Positions 7,486 to 14,429 of a DNA stretch of 14,612 nucleotides are shown piece after piece (position 1 is the first letter of the stretch; every line of letters begins with the position of its first letter). Source of the stretch: JBCBXA01 sp039816825 (lineage in GTDB: Bacteria; Pseudomonadota; Alphaproteobacteria; Rhizobiales; Rhizobiaceae); NCBI GenBank assembly GCA_039816825.1, contig JBCBXA010000075.1, positions 1-14,612 on the forward strand. The letters are read 5' to 3'. Under the pieces are notes generated by a model. The model saw only the letters and a list, made by a program, of their open reading frames with translations. It was not told the DNA's origin and ran no database searches. Position numbers and translations under genes: made by a program.

Positions 7486-9003
7486 CTAGTGTTTCAGGCG
7501 CCGGTGGCGCGTTTTCTGCCGTGTATAGGCCGAGACCTTTTCGGTCTCTTTCGCCGTGTCCGTTCCGGAAAGTCCGTGCGCGGCGGCAGCCATCACCTGG
7601 TCTGGGTCCGAACGTATATAGGCTGGGGCCACGTGTTTGGGGGGTGAGCGCGTATCGGGCTGAACCTCAGCCCCCAGTTCGACCCGCCCCCAAAGCGCCC
7701 CCGCCAACAGAATCGTCACTGGTGAAAGGAACCCGTTGGGGATCAGATCCACCAGCGACGCGGCCAGAACCAATGCAAGCGCGGCAGTTACCGGCGAAAC
7801 GTCATAGCGCCGCCGGTTGACTGCCAGAAGGATGCCCGGCGCGGCCAGCAGGCCGAAAACCCCAAGGTAACCGATCCATCCTGATTTCCCGATCAGGACC
7901 ACCCAGGCGCCGTCGGTCACGCTTATATCCTGACCGGTCACCGCATCAAACACACGGTTGCGGTTCCAGCTGCCCCACCCGAACAGCGGCTTCTCGTTGG
8001 CCCGCTCCAGCAGAATCGCTTCATTGCGAAACCTGAAGTTCAGTGAGGGCGCGCGACCGGGGTCGATCGCCGCCGCCATCGACACGAGGCGATCAGTTGG
8101 AACAAGATCAGCGCCACGCAGCATCGGGTAGAGAACGATCGCACCGCAAATCATCGCCGCAAACAAAAGCTGTAGGGGGCGGCCAAGAAACAGGACGACT
8201 GGCAGAAAAACCACGGCGATGATCAGGGCGCCGAGCGAATTCATCAAGGCCAAGGTGCCAAGGAGCCAGCAGGCGGCGAGGAGATAGACCCAGCGACGTT
8301 TGCTATCCACGGATCGCCATACGCCAAAGGCGGCCAGGGTGGCGGCTGCAAAGAATAACGCCAATTGCAGGCCGTGTTCCGTGAAAACAATCGGTCGGAA
8401 CCCGCCACTGCGAACATGCTGCACAAAGGAATGAGGGAAGAACCCGTAAACCATCACATTGAGTTGCGGTGACATCCGAACCTCGAAAAGGGCGAGGAAA
8501 CTGTATCCCAACGCCGCAATCATCAGCCCCTTGAGCAGCAGGACATGTGTCTCGGGATGGGCGAAGAACTTGCGGCCCAGAAACAGCGGCACAAGCATCG
8601 TCAATGTGCCTAGGATAAGAGAGAATCCGTCATAGAGCCGCAATCCCGGTATCGTCCTCGGCCCGAAGAAAAGGCTCTCGCCATTGGTCAGCGCCGTCAT
8701 CTGGTTCCCAAAGATCATTAGCAAGAGGCCCAGGATAGCCAGGCTCGTGCGGGGCAGCCAACCCGACAGTTCAGATTGGCCCAAGGCTCCCGCGCGCGGC
8801 AGCAGTAGCGCGAGAACAAGCACCGTGAACCCCGGAATGCTCTCCTTGTTGAAGGCCGGAAGCAGCGGAAAATCCCACCCGGTCTGCGTTGGCAACAGCA
8901 GGAACCCGCCAATCAGCGACACCAATATGGTCTTCTGGAACGAAAGGCGCTGCGCCAGGATGATGATTAGAACTGGCCACACAAGCAGGGCGAACTTTGC
9001 CAT
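7486..9003 (-). CDS. Polytopic O-antigen ligase/polymerase (Wzy-like) membrane protein
   Basis: A 505-residue membrane protein with roughly ten to twelve hydrophobic segments over residues 1-445. A larger extracytoplasmic loop near 310-370 contains FRNEAILLERANEKPLFGWG (about 329-348), the kind of loop seen in the Wzy/WaaL O-antigen polymerase and ligase superfamily. It probably polymerises undecaprenyl-linked repeat units in the periplasm. The last 60 or so residues form a charged, hydrophilic tail ending in a basic RQKTRHRRLKH cluster, which is unusual for the family. The ATG at 9003 has a strong GGAGGG ribosome binding site at 9010-9015 with a six-base spacer. It follows the GT26 gene by about 100 bases. 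A ligase role instead of polymerase cannot be excluded, as the two are hard to tell apart by sequence. Confidence 0.85.
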   Translation of the reverse strand: MAKFALLVWPVLIIILAQRLSFQKTILVSLIGGFLLLPTQTGWDFPLLPAFNKESIPGFTVLVLALLLPRAGALGQSELSGWLPRTSLAILGLLLMIFGNQMTALTNGESLFFGPRTIPGLRLYDGFSLILGTLTMLVPLFLGRKFFAHPETHVLLLKGLMIAALGYSFLALFEVRMSPQLNVMVYGFFPHSFVQHVRSGGFRPIVFTEHGLQLALFFAAATLAAFGVWRSVDSKRRWVYLLAACWLLGTLALMNSLGALIIAVVFLPVVLFLGRPLQLLFAAMICGAIVLYPMLRGADLVPTDRLVSMAAAIDPGRAPSLNFRFRNEAILLERANEKPLFGWGSWNRNRVFDAVTGQDISVTDGAWVVLIGKSGWIGYLGVFGLLAAPGILLAVNRRRYDVSPVTAALALVLAASLVDLIPNGFLSPVTILLAGALWGRVELGAEVQPDTRSPPKHVAPAYIRSDPDQVMAAAAHGLSGTDTAKETEKVSAYTRQKTRHRRLKH

Positions 9004-9040
9004 CGATCACCCTCCGGTGGTCTTGATCAAGAGTCCGAGG

Positions 9041-9056
9041 GCCATGCGCGCATGGC
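9041..9056. repeat. 16-bp perfect palindrome in the GT26-Wzy spacer
   Basis: GCCATGCGCGCATGGC reads the same on both strands. It sits in the 101-base spacer between the GT26 stop and the Wzy-like start, about 38 bases upstream of that start. As RNA it could form a short hairpin; as DNA it could be a dimeric protein site. There is no following T tract, so it is not a classical terminator. Confidence 0.5.
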
Positions 9057-9089
9057 GCAGTCCCGGCTGCCCGGTCGGGGACGCGCATG

Positions 9090-9109
9090 GATGAACCATT
9101 CGGCTCATC
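9090..9109 (-). other. Short hairpin across the GT26 stop codon
   Basis: On the minus strand GATGAGCC, a four-base GAAT loop and GGTTCATC pair with one G-U mismatch position. The GT26 stop codon (9105-9107) lies in the 5' arm. It could influence 3' end stability or termination, but without a U tract this is only a candidate structure. Confidence 0.3.
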
Positions 9110-9914
9110 CGGGGTCCTGCAGGGCACGGTTGCGGCGCATCGAGACCGCCGTGCCGACCAGAGCCGGTAAAATCGCAACACATCGGGCGTAACGCGACAA
9201 CAGACGTTTGGGATCGCCCAACAGCCGCCAGAGCCATTCCAGCGCCAGGACCCGGACGAGGCCCGGCGCACGGGTCTGGGTGCCGGCGACGAAATCGATA
9301 CCGGCCCCGACCGAAACGAACCCCATGCCCGGCAGGGATCCGAGTGCCCTGGCCGCGAACTTTTCCTGCTTCGGCGCTCCCAGCGCCAGCAAGCAGATCT
9401 GCGCTTGGGAACGCGACAAACGCGCGATCAGTTCATCGGCCGCAGCACCTTCCGGATCGAACCCCATGGGCGGCGAAAGCAAATCTGTGATCTGCAGCCC
9501 GGGATGGTCGGCGCGCAACTGGTCAGCCGCCCGGGACAGCGCCGTCTCAGTGGCCCCGAGCATCGCCACTCGGATGCCGTCTTGTGCACATAACGCGATG
9601 AGCGGCGCAACAAGGTCCGAACCCGTGACAAGATTGACAGGCCGACCCGCCAACCGCATCAGCCAGACAACCGGACGGCCATCGGCGGTGACATGGGTCT
9701 GAGCGGCATAAGCCCGCCGGAAGGACGGGTCCCGGCGCAGCTTGACCACATGGTCGAGGTTCATCGTCGCAACCGAGAAGCCCTGCCCTCGCCGGACATG
9801 GTCCCGCACATCGGCGAGCAGGGCGGCCTGCGAGGGGGTGTTGACCGCGTCGAGGATGACAGTCTCGCTCATCGTGACGTGCTCGGTCCCTGTATCAGCC
9901 CAGGCATTTGTCAT
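9105..9914 (-). CDS. WecG/TagA/CpsF family (GT26) glycosyltransferase
   Basis: A 269-residue GT26 enzyme. Relatives add ManNAc, ManNAcA or glucose to undecaprenyl-diphosphate-linked sugars as the second step of repeat-unit synthesis. Hallmarks in order are TMNLDHVVKLRRDPSF (about 50-65), TADGRPVVW with the presumed catalytic Asp78, LGAPKQE (178-184), GAGIDF (203-208) and TRAP followed by EWLWRLLGDPKRL (226-238). It acts peripherally at the cytoplasmic membrane. The start is uncertain. The ATG at 9914 is preceded at 11 bases by GAGG. An ATG at 9872 fits the usual family N-terminus better but lacks a clear ribosome binding site. A TTG at 9944 is also in frame. It is the first gene of the minus-strand operon, and its first 24 codons and leader are part of direct repeat A. 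No initiating transferase is present in the window. Confidence 0.92.
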   Translation of the reverse strand: MTNAWADTGTEHVTMSETVILDAVNTPSQAALLADVRDHVRRGQGFSVATMNLDHVVKLRRDPSFRRAYAAQTHVTADGRPVVWLMRLAGRPVNLVTGSDLVAPLIALCAQDGIRVAMLGATETALSRAADQLRADHPGLQITDLLSPPMGFDPEGAAADELIARLSRSQAQICLLALGAPKQEKFAARALGSLPGMGFVSVGAGIDFVAGTQTRAPGLVRVLALEWLWRLLGDPKRLLSRYARCVAILPALVGTAVSMRRNRALQDPG

Positions 9915-10123
9915 CGACACACTCGCCTCATCGTACCCATTCAATAATCCCCGATCCGGTCCTGCATCGGGATTTCCTTCACCGCGCCCTGTGAAAGATC
10001 ACGCTCGATGCCTTAGCCCAGAACACACGGTCAAGCCAGAAGATACAGAATGGCCCCGCGCCAAAAAAGGCCCCAGTGTGGTCATTCTGCGGAGACTTGG
10101 GCGGAAGCTTAATCAGTTGCTAA
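9843..10123. repeat. Direct repeat copy A: 5' end and leader of the GT26 gene
   Basis: Bases 9843-9973 match 11506-11636 with no gaps and about 84% identity by my count (21 differences in 131). Bases 10025-10123 match 11701-11799 with about 90% identity (10 differences in 99). Between them the copies differ and copy B is 13 bases longer. The repeat covers the first codons of the GT26 gene, its leader, and ends exactly after a CtrA-like box. Similarity stops abruptly at both ends. Confidence 0.9.
10109..10123. promoter_or_regulatory. CtrA-like box, repeat copy A
   Basis: TTAA-TCAGTTG-CTAA matches the TTAA-N7-TTAA CtrA consensus at seven of eight defined bases. It lies about 195 bases upstream of the GT26 start (minus) and about 310 bases upstream of the sulfotransferase (plus), within the divergent spacer. 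The corresponding box in copy B keeps both half sites although the central base differs. Confidence 0.4.
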
Positions 10124-10430
10124 TGACCTGGGCAGCAGCGTACGCGGCTACTAAGGCGATAGATTCAATCACTAATCAAGCGGAGCAATGGCGGTTTTTC
10201 TTGAGCAATAAAACACGGGATCATGGTGGGGAGTGGCAATCCAAGGACTACTCCCTTTACTTCGATACCACGCCTTGCCATCCGGGCGGTGAACCAAGGC
10301 GCCGAGCGTGCGCGCTGCAGCTTCACGACTCGATCTGCCCAATTTCGGTTTTCTGCGTACCCGCAGACACCGCACAAGGTAGAAAACGCTTGTTCAGGAA
10401 ACAGACCCAAGCGAACATAAACGTCAGACG
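10124..10430. other. Gene-less leader of the second sulfotransferase
   Basis: About 300 bases between repeat A and the sulfotransferase frame. It lies within the segment bounded by the two repeats and was probably gained with the cassette. Open frames on both strands show no family resemblance and no convincing ribosome binding site. An inverted repeat CGCCTTG/CAAGGCG (10271-10277 and 10295-10301) could form a hairpin with a 17-base loop. No IS ends were identified. Confidence 0.5.
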
Positions 10431-11375
10431 GTGGAGCACTTGGGGAATGTCGGCTTGAAACACGTTGTTGTCACTGGAAGCGGTCGCTCGGGTACCAACC
10501 GTCTTCTGGACATTCTGGACATGCATGACCTCACGTTGTGCCGCAGCGAAGTCCATGCGCTTGATGGAGACTTCGGCAAGCTGTCGGTGGCCGAGTCGCA
10601 GGACGACCTACCTGCGGATTTCATCGAACAGTGGAGCGCGGCAGTCGCTTCATCAATCGGCAAGATAGGCCGGCGGGACCGAATGAAGGCCGACGGGAAA
10701 AGCTATCTAAATCTGGCCGGCCGCGTCTTTGTGCCAGCGCTGCGCAAGACGCGCCTGCGCAAGGTGGTTCTGGCAGGCGATCCCGACGAATGGCCCATTC
10801 CGCGCATTTGCTTGCGGCCGAATGCAACGATCGTGCCGGTAGTGAAGATTCAGAGCCGACAAAGCTGGCTGCTCCGCACGCACCCGGTTCTGTCCGATCA
10901 GACCGTGATTCATACCCTCCGCAATCCAGCGGACTACCTGAATTCCTGGTGGAAGCGTTGGGTGTCGAAGATCGGACCCGAAGAAGCCTACAGACGTGTC
11001 TGCGTCTTGACCGCCCCGATATACGAAGAGAACGGCCGGCCTGCGCTGCCTGCCGAGTTTTCAATCGAGAACCTCGTGCGCGGTCAGCTTTCTATTTGGC
11101 GACGATCCAACGGGCTTATCAGTCAGCTCAGTGGATCTTCGCGATACGGCCTGTTCCGATATGAAGACGTCTCGTCCGATCCAACGGGCGAGGCCGCTAG
11201 GATTTACGACCTCGCTGGCCTCGAATTCGACGATGAGACCCGCCAGAACGTCGCAACCATGCGCAACACACTCTTTAAAAAGACCGACACACCTTCACTG
11301 GATCACGACATGGTCCGATCAGCGATGGAGGACGTTCTGGCCGACTGCCCGCTGGGATCGGTTTACTTGCACTGA
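10431..11375 (+). CDS. Second PAPS-dependent sulfotransferase
   Basis: A 314-residue protein with the sulfotransferase PAPS loop VVVTGSGRSGTNRLLD (about 12-27) and the 3'-phosphate motif IHTLRNPADYLNSWW (160-174). A later RYEDV segment (about 253-257) is typical of carbohydrate sulfotransferases. It differs from the one at 5632-6507: the loop is SGRSGTN in place of MKCGTTT, so it belongs to a different subgroup and is not a recent duplicate. Start choice is uncertain. The GTG at 10431 has no clear ribosome binding site, whereas an in-frame TTG at 10455 has GGGGA eight bases upstream and would give a 306-residue protein beginning just before the PAPS loop. It stands alone on the plus strand between direct repeats A and B, suggesting a gained cassette. 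The likely substrate is the polysaccharide made by the neighbouring operon. Confidence 0.88.
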   Translation: MEHLGNVGLKHVVVTGSGRSGTNRLLDILDMHDLTLCRSEVHALDGDFGKLSVAESQDDLPADFIEQWSAAVASSIGKIGRRDRMKADGKSYLNLAGRVFVPALRKTRLRKVVLAGDPDEWPIPRICLRPNATIVPVVKIQSRQSWLLRTHPVLSDQTVIHTLRNPADYLNSWWKRWVSKIGPEEAYRRVCVLTAPIYEENGRPALPAEFSIENLVRGQLSIWRRSNGLISQLSGSSRYGLFRYEDVSSDPTGEAARIYDLAGLEFDDETRQNVATMRNTLFKKTDTPSLDHDMVRSAMEDVLADCPLGSVYLH

Positions 11376-11505
11376 CCCGCGCCAGACTGGCTAGACCGGC
11401 CCAACGGGCTGACAGAAACGGGAGCAGCCCTGTTCTCGAATCTTGCACTTGGGAACGGTTAGGACCTGTTTGGTTGCGCCGCAATCGCGGTATGATCGCT
11501 TCGGG
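11376..11505. other. Short spacer between the sulfotransferase and repeat B
   Basis: About 130 bases with no gene, no T-tract terminator and no similarity to the corresponding inner part of the GT26 gene. This is the left edge of copy B, where the stub of the GT26 gene breaks off. Confidence 0.5.
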
Positions 11506-11577
11506 GACCGCGTGGAGGATGGTCGCTTCGTTCACCGTGACGTTCTCGGTCCCCATATCCGCCCAGGCAGTAGTCAT
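11506..11577 (-). pseudogene. Stub of a second GT26 (wecG-like) gene, first 24 codons
   Basis: Codons from the ATG at 11577 align without gaps to the first 24 codons of the intact GT26 gene: MTTAWADMGTENV here against MTNAWADTGTEHV there, then TILHAV against VILDAV. Beyond 11506 the frame stays open for some distance but loses all GT26 resemblance, lacking the TMNLDHV, TADGR and APKQE motifs. Differences fall at all three codon positions, as expected for a stub no longer under selection. It marks where a homologous operon once started divergently from the spike genes. Confidence 0.8.
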
Positions 11578-11799
11578 CGACATGCTCGCCTGATGATACT
11601 CATTCAATAATCCCCGACCCGGTCCTGCATCGGGATCTGCTCCACCGTACTTTAGGCAGTGCCTGATGAAACACTACGATAGGAGCTCTTAACCCGGAAT
11701 ACACGGTCAAGCCAAAAGATACGGAATGGCCCCGCGCCCCAAAAGGCTCCAGTGTGGTCATTCGGCGCAGACTTGGGGGAAAGCTTAATCAATTGCTAA
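11506..11799. repeat. Direct repeat copy B
   Basis: Partner of copy A, in the same orientation. It carries the GT26 stub, the matching leader, a 13-base-longer variable centre and the CtrA-like box at its right end. Copies A and B bracket the 1.4-kb sulfotransferase segment. Confidence 0.9.
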
Positions 11800-11800
11800 C
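11785..11800. promoter_or_regulatory. CtrA-like box, repeat copy B
   Basis: TTAA-TCAATTG-CTAAC matches the CtrA consensus TTAA-N7-TTAAC at all defined bases but one. It lies about 195 bases upstream of the spike base gene and 70 bases upstream of the candidate small ORF. No reliable -35/-10 pair was identified around it. Confidence 0.45.
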
Positions 11801-11870
11801 GGCCGGCGCGGGGGCATAGGCTGTTGTTCAGGAATTGATGCAAATTTTCCATTTCAATCAAGGATATTGA

Positions 11871-12014
11871 ATGAACGGCAACCGCGCTTTCAGCCAATGT
11901 CCACGGATGACAGAGATTTTGCGCAAAGCCAGGTTGCGCGGCCTCAAGCCGTCGACCCACCGTCAGAAAGGTTGCGATGATGGACCATTTCAAGAACCAC
12001 GCCCCAGGCCTTGA
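11871..12014 (+). CDS. Candidate 47-residue small ORF upstream of the spike genes
   Basis: An ATG at 11871 follows a good ribosome binding site, AAGGA at 11860-11864, with a six-base spacer. The frame runs 47 codons to a TGA at 12014 and overlaps the start of the spike base gene by about 35 bases in another frame. The peptide is basic (MTEILRKARLRGLK near its middle) with no known family. A 6-bp stem, TTCAAT/ATTGAA, puts the AAGGA in its 7-base loop and the ATG next to its 3' arm. It might be a translated leader that couples to the next gene, or simply a chance frame behind a chance site. Confidence 0.35.
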   Translation: MNGNRAFSQCPRMTEILRKARLRGLKPSTHRQKGCDDGPFQEPRPRP

Positions 12015-12237
12015 AAGCCCGGCCTCCCGCCTGTTCCAGATCGTGCCGAGCGATACCGACCCGCTTGCCATGGTCACACGCGCGATTTCGGTCGAAGCGG
12101 CAGGCTACCTGCAGGTCATCATGACCAGCGGAGACACCGGGCGCATTTTTGTTGCGCCCGGCATGCCGTTTCCATTGCGCGTCGCCCAGGTAATGGCCAG
12201 CGGCACCACGGCAACAGGTATTGTGGGCCTGAGCTGA
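11980..12237 (+). CDS. ghsA: GTA/phage head-spike base protein, Rcc01079 (GhsA) family
   Basis: An 85-residue protein whose opening DHFKNHAPGLESPA, the SDTDPLAMVTRAISV segment and the end PLRVAQVMASGTTATGIVGL match the pattern I know for the spike base protein family named after R. capsulatus Rcc01079. In the R. capsulatus GTA this protein sits at the head vertices and anchors a fibre that binds the capsule. There is no signal peptide, as expected for a particle component. An AAAGG site at 11967-11971 is five bases from a first ATG (11977) and eight from a second (11980); I chose the second because of spacing and the family N-terminus. Its stop shares one base with the next start (TGATG), so the two are coupled. 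It could instead belong to a related siphophage remnant and not to a GTA. Confidence 0.8.
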   Translation: MDHFKNHAPGLESPASRLFQIVPSDTDPLAMVTRAISVEAAGYLQVIMTSGDTGRIFVAPGMPFPLRVAQVMASGTTATGIVGLS

Positions 12238-14429
12238 TGTATTCGCTGGGCTGCAGTTATGGGCGATCCTACTCCATGCTGGATGTCGGGATGCCCACAG
12301 CGATCGCGCCGCAGATCATCTCAGACGCCGTTTGGAACGCGCTGCCGCGGGTCGGCGAGGCTCTGGACGTGTCGCCCGGCACATTGAACAATTACTCCCC
12401 CGGTCTGACGAGCAACATGTTCGAAGTGTTCGATGGCGATCCAGAGGGGTCAGGTGTGTCGATCTATGGTCCGGAGTCTCTGTCCAATATAAGAGCCTAT
12501 ATGGCAGATTTGGCTCAAGAAGGGGCCATTCTGTATCTGCGGTGGAGCGTCACCAACAGCGCAGGTTCGGACACAGCCAGTGTCGCTTCTCCCGGTGCCG
12601 TCTTGCCAGCCCTGTCGGCACCCACGGCCACGCTCAACGTTGACGTGACCGGCCGCGTCGTCACCGCCTGGCTCACTGCTATTTCCGGTGTGCCCACCAC
12701 GATCCCCACGCTGGAAATCTTCACTGCAGCCGGATCTGACGTGACGGGCAGCGTGACCGGTGCAGGCACCCAGGGTAATCCGTGGCGCTATGCGGTACCA
12801 TCGTCCGGGTCTGTCACGGATATCGTGATTGCCGCTTCCCTGGATAACGGCGTAGCCCCGGCCTGGTCTGAAACGGAGAGCATGATCAATGTTCCGAGCG
12901 ACCAAGCCACGCCGACCACCACCGTCGCTCTGGCCCAACCCGCCTATGCCGATGGCGAAACCGTGGGGTCCGCCGACATCGTGCCGACAATTTCAACGGC
13001 CGGAAATCCGGCGCTTCAACTGGCGGACCTGACTGCGATCCTAATGGTGGACGGCGCACCGGTCAGCCTTCCATACACCGCCGTGGAAGGCGAGGTCCTG
13101 GTGCCGCGTGTCACGGCCAGCCACCCCACCGGCGCCATAGACGTCATTGGCAACGGCGTGACTGTTCTGCCTGGATTCAGCCTGACCGAAAATCTGACCG
13201 ATGCCGAACTGGAGATCAACGGCGCCACCGGGGCGGTTACGATCACCATGACCAGCCCCGCAATTTACGCGACTTACAATGCGGGTAACGGTCCAGGCGT
13301 GTTCACTTTCAGCGGCGCGGACCTCGCATCCGGGCCGGTGAATCTCGTGCCGCCGCAAGTCATTGACGACGGCACGCCAGCAGAAGGTGAGACGCTGACA
13401 CTGACCCCCGGCCTTTGGGTCTATGAGCCCGACAACGGCGGCCTGGAATCTGCGAACTATCAATGGCAGCGGAACGGTGTCGATATTGCTGGGGCAACGG
13501 CGGCCAGTTATACGCTGGTGTCAGCTGATGCTGGCACAGACGTTCGGGTTCGGGAAAGCTTGTCGGACAACGCTGGATCAGCGACGTCAAGCAGTGCAGC
13601 GGTTAGTGCAGCGGCGGGTTCTGGTACTATCGTTTCGTTCGCGTCTGTTGCTGCAGATACATCGACACGTCCGGGCTACGCTCTTTATGTGTTTGATCAG
13701 GCCGACAGTGGAGGAACTATCGTATTTTCCAGCGGCGGTGACGTCGAGGCGTTGGCCGTTGGATCAGGCGGCGGTGGTGGCAATGGCAACACGCGCGGCG
13801 GTGCTGGCGGCGGTGGAGGTGAGGTTGTCGAAGACCTTACACTTACGGTTGCGGCTACCACTTACACAGTAACAGTCGCTGCGGGTGGTGCCGGATCAGC
13901 ATCGGGAAGCGCCTCTAGCATTGGTGCGCTCCTGAGTGCTGGCGGTGGTGGGTACGGTGGTCGTGGTGAAACTGGCGACTTCTCTGCCGCAGATGGCGAT
14001 GCTGGCTCAGGTGGCGGCGCAGGCGGCGGCGGCGGGTCAAATTCCGGTCTCGGCGGAACATCCACAGGAACAGGCGGCAATGGAGGCGGCGGTTCTACTG
14101 ACGGTGCTAACTCTGGTGCTGCCGGTGGTGGGGGCGGCGGCGCTGGCGGTGCCGGGGCCGATGCTGTCAACAGCACATCTGGGGGTGACGGCGGCGCTGG
14201 CTTGGCATCTTCAATAACTGGAACTGCTGTAACATACGGCGGCGGTGGCGGCGGTGGCGCGAAGAACGTCGACGCCGGTTCTGGCGGTGCTGGCGGTGGT
14301 GGTGCTGGCGGTGGTATCGGTTCAGCCGGAACGAATGGTCTTGGCGGCGGCGGCGGCGGCGGCGGTGGCGGAAACCTCGGTGCTGCTGGTGGACATGGAC
14401 GTGTGATCATAGCGGTGGCGACACAATGA
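12237..14429 (+). CDS. Putative head-spike fibre: Ig-like domains and glycine-rich C-terminus
   Basis: A 730-residue protein in the place of the GTA spike fibre (rcc01080/ghsB), directly behind the base protein. Residues 1 to about 25 may be the attachment segment. A first Ig-like unit spans about 24-118 (ending near YLRWSVTNSAGSDTASV), then two beta-rich regions at about 126-360. A classic bacterial/phage Ig-like unit lies at about 374-460 (ETLTLTPGLW, then YQWQRNGVDIAGATAASYTL). From about 480 to the end is a glycine-rich domain with long GGGGG runs, VAATTYTVTVAAGGAG and the closing GGHGRVIIAV, as in phage adhesin tips. No signal peptide is seen. A receptor-binding role is inferred from position and architecture; N-terminal homology to GhsB was not recognised. 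The reading frame is intact through the repeats and overlaps the next start by ATGA. Confidence 0.75.
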   Translation: MYSLGCSYGRSYSMLDVGMPTAIAPQIISDAVWNALPRVGEALDVSPGTLNNYSPGLTSNMFEVFDGDPEGSGVSIYGPESLSNIRAYMADLAQEGAILYLRWSVTNSAGSDTASVASPGAVLPALSAPTATLNVDVTGRVVTAWLTAISGVPTTIPTLEIFTAAGSDVTGSVTGAGTQGNPWRYAVPSSGSVTDIVIAASLDNGVAPAWSETESMINVPSDQATPTTTVALAQPAYADGETVGSADIVPTISTAGNPALQLADLTAILMVDGAPVSLPYTAVEGEVLVPRVTASHPTGAIDVIGNGVTVLPGFSLTENLTDAELEINGATGAVTITMTSPAIYATYNAGNGPGVFTFSGADLASGPVNLVPPQVIDDGTPAEGETLTLTPGLWVYEPDNGGLESANYQWQRNGVDIAGATAASYTLVSADAGTDVRVRESLSDNAGSATSSSAAVSAAAGSGTIVSFASVAADTSTRPGYALYVFDQADSGGTIVFSSGGDVEALAVGSGGGGGNGNTRGGAGGGGGEVVEDLTLTVAATTYTVTVAAGGAGSASGSASSIGALLSAGGGGYGGRGETGDFSAADGDAGSGGGAGGGGGSNSGLGGTSTGTGGNGGGGSTDGANSGAAGGGGGGAGGAGADAVNSTSGGDGGAGLASSITGTAVTYGGGGGGGAKNVDAGSGGAGGGGAGGGIGSAGTNGLGGGGGGGGGGNLGAAGGHGRVIIAVATQ

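Noticed and set aside
239..8840. A shared 19-base string at 239-257 and 8822-8840
   Set aside because: Both copies encode IPGFTV within unrelated proteins on the minus strand; similarity does not extend beyond it, so it is probably coincidence.
10165..10410. Minus-strand 81-codon frame in the cassette leader, considered as a transposase remnant
   Set aside because: No transposase motif, no terminal inverted repeats and no target duplication were seen.
11275..11505. Continuation of the GT26 stub frame as a real 110-residue protein
   Set aside because: It starts at a TTG, loses all GT26 resemblance past 11506 and overlaps the end of the sulfotransferase gene.
13862..14410. Long minus-strand frame rich in proline
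   Set aside because: It is the complement of the glycine-rich tip: GGC/GGT runs read as proline codons on the other strand. The plus-strand frame has a recognisable domain order and coupling to its neighbours.
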